DNA of 64,000 nt from Thermocoleostomius sinensis A174 (GCF_026802175.1 NZ_CP113797.1:5371026-5435025); one strand, 5' to 3'; counted from the stretch's first letter, positions 25,800 through 36,276 are shown. Notes: generated by a model not told the origin, from the letters alone. Translations and numbers: made by a program.

Positions 25800-27218
25800 A
25801 TGACGCACCAAATTTTTCCGCTACCCAAGAATGAGCCTTTAAAGCGGCTGAATATCTATGATGGTTTATTGATTACTGCCGATCGCTGGCAAAAGGCCCA
25901 TCAATATCACCGCGATCGACAAAATATTCATTACCAGTCGATTCATCAACCTATGATTGTTTGGGGTTTAGGTGTACGAGCAATTCAGCCGCCTCAAGAT
26001 GAAGACAAGGCTGCTAACGATCCTGACTGGAAGAATATTCCGAAGGAGTATCGAGATAACCGGTGGTTACAAATTCAGCCGGGACTGGCGATCGATTTGA
26101 TGGGCAACCCCATTCGGGTAAAAGAACCGATTTTATTTCGGATCGATACCCCCGCGCCGCAAGAAAGTGAAGAGGAGCCAAGTTATAAGACTAAGACGGT
26201 GTATTTGGTACTCCGCTATATTGAACCACGCAATCCTGGACAGTCAAATGGAAATGGGACCATTCCAGAAATTCAAGAGTGGTATCGCATCGACGAACGC
26301 ACAGACTTACCTCTACCAGAGGAAATTGAACTCTGTCGCATTGTGCTCTCGCCAACTACAGGCCCTAACATTATTCACTTGAAAAACCCAAAAGAGGTAT
26401 TATTTCCTAAATTGAATGAGATTGATTTACGCTATCGACTACGAGCACAAGCTAGGCCTGAAGCGGTTATTCGATCCGCTCTTTTGCAATCTGATGATGA
26501 GAACCGCGATCGAGCACAACAAAAGAATTTATCTTATCTGATGCAATCTGTAAAAGCCCTATATCCTACCTTACAGGGAGCACCGGACATTGAAATCATT
26601 ACGACGTCGAATTTGAATAATACAGAGAAACCAATAGATATTGACTTACTGTATCTTACGGTTGAGCAATGTTCAAGCTGTGATTTAGTAGATAGTGATT
26701 CAGTAGATAAAATAAGTGCCGCTTTGAAGGCTTACAAGCAATCTGGAGGTGTAATCCTCATAGAAGCGGCGTCAGACCATGAAATCAAAGAAGTGAAAAC
26801 AGTAATCGATCGCACAATCAATCCAGAAGTACAATCATTGACACAATCACTGAAACCAACTAGTGAAGCACTGAGCGAACAATCCACTCAAGATCTGAAC
26901 CGACTTAAAGATTTGCTAGGAAGCGAAATATTAAAGCCATGGTCTGAGCTAGACGAGCAGCATCCACTAAACTTGCTGCGAACTCACCCCTTTCTGTTTG
27001 TCGCTCTGCCCGATGTTACCGCTTCTCCTCTGCAACTGTATGTTGCTGACGGAATTATTGTTGTTCTGGGCAATCTATCAGCTAGTTGGGGTCCTGACCC
27101 TGAAGATAAAAATTGTCCACGTCACAAAATTCGAGCGGCGCAGGAATTTGGGATCAACATTCTGCATTTTGCTTGGCAACGCCGCCAGATTTCAGAATTA
27201 TTGCAACCCGGTGCATGA
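25800..27218 (+). CDS. Hypothetical protein of the injection-system locus (possible baseplate component)
   Basis: This is a 472-residue soluble protein. Its first half has the pattern LNIYDGLLITADRWQKAHQY, then IVWGLGVRAIQ and LQIQPGLAIDLMGNPI. This resembles phage-tail/CIS-associated proteins that begin with an RxYHxxR region followed by a G(L/V)xVxxxxxxxxVxPGxAID motif. The second half (about 245-350) has a Rossmann-like alternation (IDIDLLYLTVEQC, GGVILIEAAS) similar to DUF4159-type domains. I do not recognise the full family. A TTG start at 25761 is possible; ATG 25800 begins at the conserved-looking part. It leads an operon with two membrane proteins and carries the same promoter module as the sheath operon. 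Confidence 0.7.
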   Translation: MTHQIFPLPKNEPLKRLNIYDGLLITADRWQKAHQYHRDRQNIHYQSIHQPMIVWGLGVRAIQPPQDEDKAANDPDWKNIPKEYRDNRWLQIQPGLAIDLMGNPIRVKEPILFRIDTPAPQESEEEPSYKTKTVYLVLRYIEPRNPGQSNGNGTIPEIQEWYRIDERTDLPLPEEIELCRIVLSPTTGPNIIHLKNPKEVLFPKLNEIDLRYRLRAQARPEAVIRSALLQSDDENRDRAQQKNLSYLMQSVKALYPTLQGAPDIEIITTSNLNNTEKPIDIDLLYLTVEQCSSCDLVDSDSVDKISAALKAYKQSGGVILIEAASDHEIKEVKTVIDRTINPEVQSLTQSLKPTSEALSEQSTQDLNRLKDLLGSEILKPWSELDEQHPLNLLRTHPFLFVALPDVTASPLQLYVADGIIVVLGNLSASWGPDPEDKNCPRHKIRAAQEFGINILHFAWQRRQISELLQPGA

Positions 27219-27263
27219 TTGTGCCAATTCACAGTTATTTATCAACTGTTATCTATCATAGGA

Positions 27264-30236
27264 ATGGAAATCATGTTTAGCGATCGAACTCCTCAATTGG
27301 AGGTCATTATTCCTGAGAGTACCAACGAGAACCGTCATCAGCTTGGCGTTCGCCCACAGATAGAAAGAATTGAATATTCCACCCCTAATGATAAGAGCGA
27401 ATTTGTCATAGAAGTGGCTCAGCCTGTTAACGATCAAAACAGCAGAGATTCCCTGCACCTAGAGCTTTCAGTGCCAGAGTCTAATGGCTCTTCTCGCTGG
27501 TACAGGGTTCAACCAGTTTGCATTACTAGCCAGCTTACTCGGTTTCATATTAAGGTTCTTAAACCACCTACTGTTGAGAACGGTAAAACTATTAAATTTA
27601 CCGTCAACTTGTTTCTAGTTGAATCTTGGGAATTAGTTGACCAACAAGAATTTGAGCTTCGAGTGCACCAACCTAGCAAGAGAATTCAGTTGACTCAAGC
27701 TCAATCCTTTAGACCGATGCAGCCTAACTCACAAATTAGCGTAGCGCAGTCGAAGCAGGCGATCAAGGTAATTCCAGGAGCAATTTTAGGAACGGAGAAT
27801 GAATTACAAATTACGGTTGTTTATCATGATAATCAACTTGCTAATAATGAACTTAAAAGTTTTAAAGTGAAAATTTATGCGCCTGAATTTGATATAGATA
27901 AAGATAAGAAATGGTATGTAGTTGAACCGAGAGTTAGTACTAAAAAACCTCCAGGACAAGAAACAAATTTCACCATTAAAGTCATAGATGCTCCAATTCC
28001 GGCTTATGGTAAAACAATTAATCTAGTGGCAGAAATCTCCTCAATTGAGGATAAAGCGTTAAAGGCTGAGCGATCGCTGAAATTATTTATCGGCCATCCT
28101 CAGGCATCGATCGACCTTCAACTTCTCAATAGGGAACTGAGCGTGAAACCAGGTGAGGCGATCGACGTTCCGGTACTCATTCGCAATCAGGGTGGCGAAC
28201 TAGTCAAGGTTACGGTGACGTTTAACAACAACGAAAGTACCAATCAAGACCAATCAAATGAATCAGCAAGCTCTCCTCCCTTAAGCTGGATTTCTTCAGA
28301 AACACGCAACCAAAATATTACGGTTACCCCTGGCAACAGCAAGCAAGTCATCTTTCGCTGCGCGCCGCTTGCAAGCCCGGAATCCCTAAGCCAGTCCTAT
28401 CATTTCATCATTCAAGCAAAGCCTGAACGAGGAAAAACAGTACAGGCTGAAGGCACGATCAAGGCTCTACCTTGGGGAAAGGTACGCTTTAACTGTGTCA
28501 ATTCATCAGCAGTGATGAGAAGAGAACAAAACTATGCTGACTTTGAGTTGAAATTGGACAACCAAAGTAACACATCGCTGCAAATCAAGTCGATGTGTTT
28601 ATTGGAGGTTGAGGCAGAACAAAAAACTGAAATAAGCGATGAATTGATCAAAGATGAGAATATCAAAGACATTACATTAGAGGATGAAGAGGTTTTTTTG
28701 CTCCACCCTGCTCAGTCAGAATCGCTGGAGTTGCGTATTCCTCTTATGACTGGGTTTTCAAGACCGCTACTGCGATCGCGGAAAAAGTTCTATTGGGTCA
28801 CTCCACATATTACTCCTTATATTACTCCGCATCGCTCTGGCGACCCTGATGGGTATACAGATCAGGCTGACATTCCGATTGAACCTAAATCCAAGAAGCT
28901 GGAATTGTGCATCGAACCGCGCATTCCAATTTGGTTACAGATTCTAGTTCCGCTGTTGCTGTTGCTGGGCGGTGCTTGGCTTTTGAACCTAAGAAGCTAT
29001 CATCAAGGTTCCATTTCTTCGGTGCGTCTAATTGGCAATGGTGCAACTGTTGTTAGTGGATCAAGCGATCGTACCATTCGACGATGGGGTACAAACCTCA
29101 GTTCCAGGTTGATACCTCTCAGCTATGAAGGGATTATTGCTCAGTCACAAGATGCTGGTAAAGCCGTGCGGGTGATTCGACTTCTACCAGAACATAATCA
29201 GCAAATCGCTGCCGGGTTGGAAGACGGCACGATTCAACTCTGGGATGTATCTCTGAAACAGAAGCTAACAGACTTGATACCACAAGGTAGAACCTCTACT
29301 AATCCAACACTAGAGAAATTAAACGATCGGGTATTTGATTTAGATTTCACTCGTGATTCTCGCTATCTGTTTAGTGGACACGGCAGCGGTTTCGTACGAC
29401 AGTGGGATTTGCAAGCATTCTGTGAAACGACCGTCAAAGTCTATCCGCGATTTACTATCTCAGCTTTGGCGGTCTATAACAGTCAGGACAGTCAAGATAC
29501 GGCTCAATCTGCCACTGGTGCGCAACCTCAGTGTGAACCATCGATAGACGTTGCACAACCTGTACGTCGTTCTCCACAGAATCCATCTCGTACCATAAGC
29601 TTTGTGATTCTAGCTGGACAATATAACAAACTCGCCCTATGGGATTGGCAAGCACAACGCCTGTATGAAATCAGCGATTCATCTACAGAAGAGGGCAGTC
29701 AGTATGACTACATTGAGAGCTTAGCACTCTCTGATGATCAGCAGCGACTGGCAACAGCAGATAATCAAGGTCATGTCCGTATATGGAATATGAACGAGTT
29801 GCGACAATGCGTGCTTAAAGAACAGAAATCTCAATCGATGAGAGATGAATTTGGTAACGAGACTAATACAGTGAATTGTGAACCACAATGGTCAGGACAA
29901 TATATAGGACAGAAATTAGCTTCAACTTCGTCTAAAAATATTACTAGCGGTGAATCAAAAGGAATTCCTGTGCGATCGGTAGCATTGAGCCAAAATGGCT
30001 GTTATCTTGCCAGTGCTGGAGACGATGGGCGAGTGACGCTGTGGCAACTGGAAGACCTGTCAAAGGAATCACCTGAACCTCCTAAAATGCTCGAACAGCT
30101 ATCCTTTCGTACTAGCGTTAAGAGCGTAGATATTCATGTTGTTGGAACCGATGTGTTGGTTGCCAGTGATGCTAATCGAACCCATGTCAGACTATTTCGC
30201 TTTAAAGGGATGAATAGCCATGCAAACTGTCAATAG
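27264..30236 (+). CDS. Single-span membrane protein with beta-sandwich domains and a WD40 propeller
   Basis: This protein has about 990 residues. The first 550 or so are beta-rich and read as successive Ig/NEW3-like sandwiches (for example LSVKPGEAIDVPVLIRNQGGELV). One membrane span, WLQILVPLLLLLGGAWLLNL, lies at about 556-576. The remainder carries about seven WD40-like units, such as VVSGSSDRTIRRWG and LASAGDDGRVTLWQL, enough for one propeller. ATG 27264 (or 27273) was chosen over an upstream in-frame start at 27219. Its end overlaps the next gene by 17 bases, so the two are probably co-translated. Its place in the locus suggests a membrane docking or sensing part of the injection system. 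That is inference. Confidence 0.78.
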   Translation: MEIMFSDRTPQLEVIIPESTNENRHQLGVRPQIERIEYSTPNDKSEFVIEVAQPVNDQNSRDSLHLELSVPESNGSSRWYRVQPVCITSQLTRFHIKVLKPPTVENGKTIKFTVNLFLVESWELVDQQEFELRVHQPSKRIQLTQAQSFRPMQPNSQISVAQSKQAIKVIPGAILGTENELQITVVYHDNQLANNELKSFKVKIYAPEFDIDKDKKWYVVEPRVSTKKPPGQETNFTIKVIDAPIPAYGKTINLVAEISSIEDKALKAERSLKLFIGHPQASIDLQLLNRELSVKPGEAIDVPVLIRNQGGELVKVTVTFNNNESTNQDQSNESASSPPLSWISSETRNQNITVTPGNSKQVIFRCAPLASPESLSQSYHFIIQAKPERGKTVQAEGTIKALPWGKVRFNCVNSSAVMRREQNYADFELKLDNQSNTSLQIKSMCLLEVEAEQKTEISDELIKDENIKDITLEDEEVFLLHPAQSESLELRIPLMTGFSRPLLRSRKKFYWVTPHITPYITPHRSGDPDGYTDQADIPIEPKSKKLELCIEPRIPIWLQILVPLLLLLGGAWLLNLRSYHQGSISSVRLIGNGATVVSGSSDRTIRRWGTNLSSRLIPLSYEGIIAQSQDAGKAVRVIRLLPEHNQQIAAGLEDGTIQLWDVSLKQKLTDLIPQGRTSTNPTLEKLNDRVFDLDFTRDSRYLFSGHGSGFVRQWDLQAFCETTVKVYPRFTISALAVYNSQDSQDTAQSATGAQPQCEPSIDVAQPVRRSPQNPSRTISFVILAGQYNKLALWDWQAQRLYEISDSSTEEGSQYDYIESLALSDDQQRLATADNQGHVRIWNMNELRQCVLKEQKSQSMRDEFGNETNTVNCEPQWSGQYIGQKLASTSSKNITSGESKGIPVRSVALSQNGCYLASAGDDGRVTLWQLEDLSKESPEPPKMLEQLSFRTSVKSVDIHVVGTDVLVASDANRTHVRLFRFKGMNSHANCQ

Positions 30237-32784
30237 CAGTCCCATCAAAATTATCGGACTGACCGAGGGGCATTCCTCTATTGCTCCAGGCACATCGGGA
30301 ATGCGCAAAATCAACATTAAAAATTTAGAAGGAAAGCCGATCGCCGTTGACTTATGGATAGTTGCGACGGATGAAAAATCCAAACCCCTGCCCAAGTGGT
30401 ATCGATTCACTAGCCCGATTCCGCTAAAGCTTGACCCTAACGCGGACAAAGAAATCGAGTTTAGTTTTGATGTACCGTTGGAAGCAGAACCAGGGTTATA
30501 TCACTATGCCATTAGCTTTGAAGCTACAACCAAAACCTCCAGGTATCCGATACAGTACCCGCAGCAGCTTCAGGTGGCATTCTCGGATGAACTTAGCCGC
30601 CGTAGCACTCCAGAGTTTGTGATTCAGCCGTTTACTAGTTCCACAAAGCCTCATCCACTGAAAATCGGCGAAACCCTGAAAATGAATGTTCAGGTAAAGA
30701 ATCGATCGAAACGAGTCGATCGGTTTACGTTACTCTGCCTAGATTCTCCTGCTGAACAGTGGTATAGCGTGCGCTATCCTGAAAGCAAAATTGCTGCTTC
30801 CGGTTTAGTGAGCACAACCGATGGACTAGAACTGAATCCAGAGCAAGTAGGAGAAATTGAGCTATTGTTTCACCCACCTAAAGGGGAACTAGCTGGGTTA
30901 TATTTTCCTACCATTCGCCTCATTTCTGACAACGAGGGACATGGCAACAGCGATAGTGATGCGTTGCTAGATGTGGTCTACATTCAGATCCTTGAGGATG
31001 ACCGCTTTGATGCTGAAATTTTGCCGCCGCGCTACCGCACAATTCCTGCTGAAGCTGGAGAATTTAAAGTGCGGTTACTGAATCAGGGGAACATTAAACG
31101 CATGGTTGAGGTTGAAGCGAGCGATCGTGAAGGAATCTTCCGTTACATAGCAGACCAATCAAAGATTATAGTCATACCGCATCGATCGCCACCGCATTGC
31201 CCCAATCACGACAATTCTGATCCACCAACTGTTACCTTAAAGGCAATTCCCCGCAAATGGTGGCGTCGCCCTTTGTGGGGGAAAGGCATGGCAATTGAGT
31301 TCAATCTAGCGTTGCAGGAGGTCAAGCAAGACGCTCAGCGCGGGTCTGAGGATCAGGAATTGCTGTCTTTAGCCAATTCAGGGCAGGGAACGATTCTTTG
31401 GCAACCGCGACCCTTGTGGTTATTGTTATTGCTATTGCTGCCTTTGTTGGCAGGCTTAGCTGTTTTGGGGGGTTGGCTTTGGCAGCGATTGTTTGCAGCA
31501 CCGTTGCCACCACCAACTATCACGCAATTTGAGACGATCGCCCCCACTCAAGACACAGATATCATTCCCCTCAACTGGACAATCAACCAGTTTGATCAGG
31601 TAGAATCTGTGGTGCTAACTCGGTTAGACAACAATGCAGAAGCCTATCGTAAGAACTATACACCTTCCCAACTGCGCCAGCAGTGTGAACTGTCGAGCGC
31701 CGATCGTTCGTTGTCTTCCCACTCTAATAGATCCAAGTGGACTAGATTGCCTCCTTGGATAGGACAGCTTTCACGGCTATTTCCAGGCAATGCTAATCCT
31801 ACTAGTCGTGTTGAGTCAGGCGGCGATCTCTTAAGCTGTGAGGGAGTCACCGCCCCCACCGCTGCCGCAGGCAGCTATGTGTTTCAGCTTCAGGTGTTTG
31901 CCGATCAGAGCAACGCTAATCGTCGATTGAGAGAACAAGTCCCCAACTCACCTACTGATGTAGCAACCACCGATACGATCGATGTTGCTCCCCCCGAACC
32001 GTTGCCTACTATTGTTGAATTTATTCCAGCTTCTTCCAGCTATGGAGCGGTGACAACACCTGATACAGATTCAAACAGCGCTAGCCCTCCACCCATTCGA
32101 CTTAATTGGGAAATCACTAGTCCCAGTCAGATTGCTGAACTCAAATTGGTGAGTCTAACTGCTGATGGTTCAGTTAGTAGTGAAGTCAGGAGCTATTCCT
32201 TTCGCAATGGCGTTCCAGCAGAATTAGCTGGAGTTTGTAGTCAATCAATCAATTTGGTTTGTCGCGAGGTTCCGACTAATATTCGCAATGTTGGAAGCTA
32301 TCAGTTTCAACTGATGGTTATTCCACAATCAGAACTGCAAGCACCACCCATCATCCAAGCAACTCCCATTATTCAAATTCGAGCGCAACCTCCTCGAATT
32401 AGCTCGTTTCGGGTCAATGAGCAGGAGGTATTGCAAGCCCCTAAACAAATTTACTCGATCGATCCTCAGACACAACCCGACGATCTGACACTCTCATGGC
32501 AGGTTGAACCAAGTGAGGGAGTTCAAGTTGAATTGCTGCCCGCACCAGGTCCGGTTCCGTTGGAGGGAACCATGCCCTATCCATTGAGTCAATCACCACG
32601 TCGAGAAACTATCACGTTGCGAGTGACCAATGCAGCTGGTGAACAAGTGAGCCAAACGGTTGTGATTGAGACCGCACGATCGATCGAATCTGCCCCCTCG
32701 CCTGCTGCAACGAACGAAGAAACGCCATCGATCATACCAGAGTTGGAACTAGGTCCGATTGAACTTCCCCCACGTCCGAACTGA
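30220..32784 (+). CDS. Single-span membrane protein with Ig-like domains, injection-system locus
   Basis: This 854-residue protein is organised like its upstream partner. Residues 1-385 are beta-rich sandwiches (IAPGTSGMRKINIKNLEGKPIAVDLWI, EAGEFKVRLLNQGNIKRMVEVEAS). A membrane span, PLWLLLLLLLPLLAGLAVLGG, lies at about 395-420. About 430 residues of further Ig-like units separated by Pro/Thr/Ser-rich linkers follow (LNWTINQFDQVESVVLT, LNWEITSPSQIAELKLV), ending in a Pro-rich tail. No enzyme motif is seen. It overlaps the WD40 gene by 17 bases. A structural role in anchoring the contractile particle to a membrane is plausible, as thylakoid-anchored systems are known in cyanobacteria. Confidence 0.78.
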   Translation: MQTVNSSPIKIIGLTEGHSSIAPGTSGMRKINIKNLEGKPIAVDLWIVATDEKSKPLPKWYRFTSPIPLKLDPNADKEIEFSFDVPLEAEPGLYHYAISFEATTKTSRYPIQYPQQLQVAFSDELSRRSTPEFVIQPFTSSTKPHPLKIGETLKMNVQVKNRSKRVDRFTLLCLDSPAEQWYSVRYPESKIAASGLVSTTDGLELNPEQVGEIELLFHPPKGELAGLYFPTIRLISDNEGHGNSDSDALLDVVYIQILEDDRFDAEILPPRYRTIPAEAGEFKVRLLNQGNIKRMVEVEASDREGIFRYIADQSKIIVIPHRSPPHCPNHDNSDPPTVTLKAIPRKWWRRPLWGKGMAIEFNLALQEVKQDAQRGSEDQELLSLANSGQGTILWQPRPLWLLLLLLLPLLAGLAVLGGWLWQRLFAAPLPPPTITQFETIAPTQDTDIIPLNWTINQFDQVESVVLTRLDNNAEAYRKNYTPSQLRQQCELSSADRSLSSHSNRSKWTRLPPWIGQLSRLFPGNANPTSRVESGGDLLSCEGVTAPTAAAGSYVFQLQVFADQSNANRRLREQVPNSPTDVATTDTIDVAPPEPLPTIVEFIPASSSYGAVTTPDTDSNSASPPPIRLNWEITSPSQIAELKLVSLTADGSVSSEVRSYSFRNGVPAELAGVCSQSINLVCREVPTNIRNVGSYQFQLMVIPQSELQAPPIIQATPIIQIRAQPPRISSFRVNEQEVLQAPKQIYSIDPQTQPDDLTLSWQVEPSEGVQVELLPAPGPVPLEGTMPYPLSQSPRRETITLRVTNAAGEQVSQTVVIETARSIESAPSPAATNEETPSIIPELELGPIELPPRPN

Positions 32785-32874
32785 TCGATGGCAACGGATG
32801 ATTCAGTTAGGGTGATTTCAAGGTACTGAAACTCGAAGCGGATGAATTTGCAGCACAAACCCGTCCTAACAGCA

Positions 32875-32914
32875 AACCGATTGTCCTTCTAGCATAGTTA
32901 TTGGACGATCGGTT
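32875..32914. terminator. Convergent hairpin between the membrane-protein operon and the ATPase gene
   Basis: AACCGATTGTCC (32875-32886) pairs with GGACGATCGGTT (32903-32914) over 12 bp with one G-U pair and a 16-base loop. It sits in the short spacer where two operons converge, which fits a shared terminator, although no clear T-run follows on either strand. Confidence 0.5.
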
Positions 32915-32975
32915 AACCTTGTATTATTGTATTCGGTCATAGCCTCGCTCAGTACACTCAACTCAGTGTTATCAG

Positions 32976-34961
32976 TTATTGTGCTTCCCATTCTTCCACT
33001 TCAGCGGCAGTTAAAGTTCTTTCCAACTTGATATATTCATTCTGAGTCGCTTTCAGTAAATGTTTCATATTAAGTGGTTCGCCATTCTCTGCTGCTAGGA
33101 AAGCAGCATTCAACGCGATACTGCGGATATTACCCCCCGATACATTCAATCGAGCCAATTTCTTGCTGTCTTCTTTTAAATCAAGCGTATGTGCCATCTG
33201 GGGTGGAAAAATCTGTTGCCAAATTTCTCGCCGCTGCTGAGCATCGGGAAAGGGAAAACGAACGACAAAGCGAATTCGTCGCATAAAGGCCTGATCGATC
33301 GCTTCTTTCAAATTAGTTGTCAGGATCGCTAGACCGCGATAGGCTTCAATGCGCTGAAGCAGATAGCTGACTTCTACATTAGCATGTCGATCGTGACTAT
33401 CTTTCACATCTGAACGCTTACCAAACAAAGCATCGGCTTCATCAAATAGCAAAATTGCTCCACCTGTTTCAGCGGCATCGAAAATACGTCGTAGGTTTTT
33501 TTCTGTTTCGCCGATATATTTGCTGATAACAGCACTGAGATCAATACGATAGAGATCGAGTTGGAGTTCTTGGGCAATGACCTCGGCGGCCATGGTTTTT
33601 CCGGTGCCACTAACGCCAGCAAACAGGGCACTGATTCCCAATCCGCGGGAACCAACGGTGCTAAAGCCCCAGCGTTCATAGACCTGAGCACGCTGTCGCA
33701 CATGGGCGATCGTCTCTCGCAAAATTTGTTTTTGGGATTGTGGTAAAACTAGTTGATTCCAATTTGCTCTAGAAGTAATGCGTTGAGCCAAATCGTCTAA
33801 GCGAGGACGAGCTTGCACACGACAGGCATTCCAGAGTGCCGTTTCTGGGTCCATGGCATGGTTGCGCTGTTGACTGAGGGCAGTGGCATAGGCAGACTGA
33901 ATTGACGATACACTCAAATTAAATTGGCAGACTAGCTCTTCAATCTGAGAATTAACCTGTGCATCCATCGATTCATTGCTACGCAAAATATGCTGCCAAA
34001 TCGATCGCTGCTCGTCAAAGGATAGGGGGGGGACTTCAAAGGTAATCAGTGAAGCCTGTTGCCAAGGGAGACGATCGCGGCTGATAATGACCACTGGCGT
34101 ATGGAGCGATTCTAGCAAGTGCACGATCGCCTGTTCTCTGGATGGGTCAGTTCCCTCTTCACAGTCCAGCAGTAGCATGGCCTGTTCAAGGAGGGCTTCA
34201 CGCTCCCATAGACAGGCTAGGGTATTGAGATCATCAGGTGCTGTTGGCAGTGCAGCCAGTGATAGACGATACAGCTTACGGTTTAATTGCGCCGCTGCCG
34301 CCGCCACCATCTCCCATTTACTAAAGCGATCGCCATGACACAGTTGAATCGGAGGAGTTATGTGTGACGACTGTTGCCAAATGGCGATCATCTGCGCGGT
34401 TAATTCCTGATGGATTGTTTGGCAGCGAATGGGGCTATCTGTTAACGTTAGTGGTTTCACGAGTCCAGCTAAGCGAGAATCGAGGCATTGCTCGCCCATC
34501 AGGTAGTGTAATAGGCGTTCATCAATGCGCAGTGGGCTGAGGGTCAAGACAGTTCCCGGCCCAACCTCAATTAATCGCCACCGTCGCAGGGGACTACTGG
34601 GTGTGATTGCGCTCCAATGCTTTGTCGCAAACATTGCGAGTGCTAGGCTAAAAGTGGGATAGGGACGCTGAGGATCGGACTGAGCTTCGGCACACAGTAG
34701 GGGCAGATTGGCATCTAATTCCATACCAGCACACAGAACCAAAATATCGCGCTCGAAGGACGATAAACCAAAGATGATACAAAGCTGTCCTAAAGCCGAA
34801 GCATGCGATGGTGTGCAGTTAGCCGATTGCCCCTGGGTGTTTGCAGTCTGATCCTGTACATAGGATATTTGTTGCTTTAGGGTTTGACGAACCGAGTCTA
34901 AGGCCATCATCAGTTCGTGTAGATTTTCGGTATTAGAAGTGTCAGAAATTTGAGTTTTCAT
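32976..34961 (-). CDS. AAA+ ATPase of the contractile injection system (Afp15/Cis15 type)
   Basis: This protein has 661 residues from the chosen start. The C-terminal third is a classical AAA+ module with Walker A GVSGTGKTMAAE (about 450), Walker B AILLFDEADALFGKR, sensor/arginine-finger region AFMRRIRFVVRFPFPD and sensor 2 GGNIRSIALNAAF. The N-terminal part carries a degenerate ATPase-like domain (LLLDCEEGTD), as in the CDC48-like ATPases encoded with eCIS particles. Known members are needed for particle assembly or cargo loading. ATG 34961 lies 16 bases after the DUF4255 stop; the longer frame from 35012 would overlap that gene. The two genes form an operon divergent from the sheath operon. 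Confidence 0.9.
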   Translation of the reverse strand: MKTQISDTSNTENLHELMMALDSVRQTLKQQISYVQDQTANTQGQSANCTPSHASALGQLCIIFGLSSFERDILVLCAGMELDANLPLLCAEAQSDPQRPYPTFSLALAMFATKHWSAITPSSPLRRWRLIEVGPGTVLTLSPLRIDERLLHYLMGEQCLDSRLAGLVKPLTLTDSPIRCQTIHQELTAQMIAIWQQSSHITPPIQLCHGDRFSKWEMVAAAAAQLNRKLYRLSLAALPTAPDDLNTLACLWEREALLEQAMLLLDCEEGTDPSREQAIVHLLESLHTPVVIISRDRLPWQQASLITFEVPPLSFDEQRSIWQHILRSNESMDAQVNSQIEELVCQFNLSVSSIQSAYATALSQQRNHAMDPETALWNACRVQARPRLDDLAQRITSRANWNQLVLPQSQKQILRETIAHVRQRAQVYERWGFSTVGSRGLGISALFAGVSGTGKTMAAEVIAQELQLDLYRIDLSAVISKYIGETEKNLRRIFDAAETGGAILLFDEADALFGKRSDVKDSHDRHANVEVSYLLQRIEAYRGLAILTTNLKEAIDQAFMRRIRFVVRFPFPDAQQRREIWQQIFPPQMAHTLDLKEDSKKLARLNVSGGNIRSIALNAAFLAAENGEPLNMKHLLKATQNEYIKLERTLTAAEVEEWEAQ

Positions 34962-34977
34962 TTTTCTTTTTTGAATT

Positions 34978-36276
34978 CTATCTGACTGGAACCAATAGTT
35001 TAGGACTGACATAGCGATTAGTCACTTCATCAACATTGAGAGGGCTTTCGGCTCCATCAATTTTTAAGCGCACAAGATATTCCCCGCTGCGAACACTACG
35101 AATGGCAAAGGTTGAAGTATTGGTATCTTGATTGCGTGAATTGGCTGTAAAAATGTAGCTGTGTGTGTGATCCAGAATGGAGTTAAGCAGTAAAAATACC
35201 TTCTGTGCTTCGCCAACCAAAACATCCGTTTGTACTTCCACCTCACCGCTATAGGTCCGATCGTCGCTTCGGTGCAAGTTGTTGATGGAGCCGATTGTTT
35301 CGTTCTGAATCGTGGGACAAATTACTAGAGGCACAGCATTTGATGCTGAGGCAGGTGGATGCAGAATTTGCAATGCTTGCATTCCAGCCCGAATTGTCAG
35401 AACCAAAGATAGATTTAAGATGATACGAGTATCTGTTAGGTGTTCTTGCTTTAGTAGAATAATCGTCTCACCATTTTCTATTTCAGTCCGCTCTATTTCC
35501 TCATTATCGTCCAATGATCGTAGGGTTGCGATCGTCTCACCAATCCTAATTTGAGTTACTTTCTCTAATAATCGCTGTCCACGAATATCCAGCGTACTGT
35601 CGCGAGTTACAGGTTGCTTAATTCCATTGGGTGTCACCTGATCAATTTTGGGCTGCCCAGGTATAACCATGGCGTAGTACTGATAGTGACGCACAGGCAG
35701 CGGTAATCTGCCCGGTTTGTCGCCCTGAATCAGCACAGCGGTTCCCTGATAGGCTAGTGACAAAGAGTAGGGCGTTTGAAAAAAGATCGACCAGATACGA
35801 GACAAATCCTCCGTAGTGATGGAACTGGGAATAAAGCGCACGAGTTGGATTTGATCTTCTAGGGTGGAATTAGCCAAAAAAGACAGCGTTGGATTGGCGA
35901 TCGTTCCTTGAATCATTTCAGGAGTCAAAATGGGCTGATCTACTAGTGTGCGCACGGTACTGCCCAACAACCGCTGCGGTTCCAACTCCTGCTCATTTCC
36001 GTAGAACGTCATTAGGTAGTGTAAATCTAATCCAGCTTGTCCATGCTTGATCAAATCTCCCTTCGGACGGCGAGTATGGAGATCGGCGTTGCGCCAAGCA
36101 GGGTTAGGAGTCACCTGATAAAGAAAAATATTGACCCCAACTTCCAGAGCACTACTGGCAGAGTGATCAGGACGCACCGTTGTCACTCGCGATCCGGGCA
36201 CATCCGTGCGAATTCCTTCTTGAATAATGGTTTGCAGTGCAGCCGTAACGGTGGCAATCGCAAGATGATTACTCAT
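34978..36276 (-). CDS. DUF4255 tail-terminator/cap protein (Afp16/Pvc16 type)
   Basis: This 432-residue protein shows the DUF4255 signature in its first 190 residues: LAIATVTAALQTIIQEGI, VNIFLYQVTPNPAWRN, LDLHYLMTFYGNEQELEPQRLLG and SIFFQTPYSLSLAYQGTAVLIQ. In eCIS particles this family caps the end of the tube and sheath and limits length. The second half, about 230 residues, is beta-rich and probably made of Ig-like decorations (IGETIATLRSL, VLVGEAQKVFLLLN), longer than the minimal family length. It is the first gene of the minus-strand pair with the AAA+ ATPase. Confidence 0.92.
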   Translation of the reverse strand: MSNHLAIATVTAALQTIIQEGIRTDVPGSRVTTVRPDHSASSALEVGVNIFLYQVTPNPAWRNADLHTRRPKGDLIKHGQAGLDLHYLMTFYGNEQELEPQRLLGSTVRTLVDQPILTPEMIQGTIANPTLSFLANSTLEDQIQLVRFIPSSITTEDLSRIWSIFFQTPYSLSLAYQGTAVLIQGDKPGRLPLPVRHYQYYAMVIPGQPKIDQVTPNGIKQPVTRDSTLDIRGQRLLEKVTQIRIGETIATLRSLDDNEEIERTEIENGETIILLKQEHLTDTRIILNLSLVLTIRAGMQALQILHPPASASNAVPLVICPTIQNETIGSINNLHRSDDRTYSGEVEVQTDVLVGEAQKVFLLLNSILDHTHSYIFTANSRNQDTNTSTFAIRSVRSGEYLVRLKIDGAESPLNVDEVTNRYVSPKLLVPVR

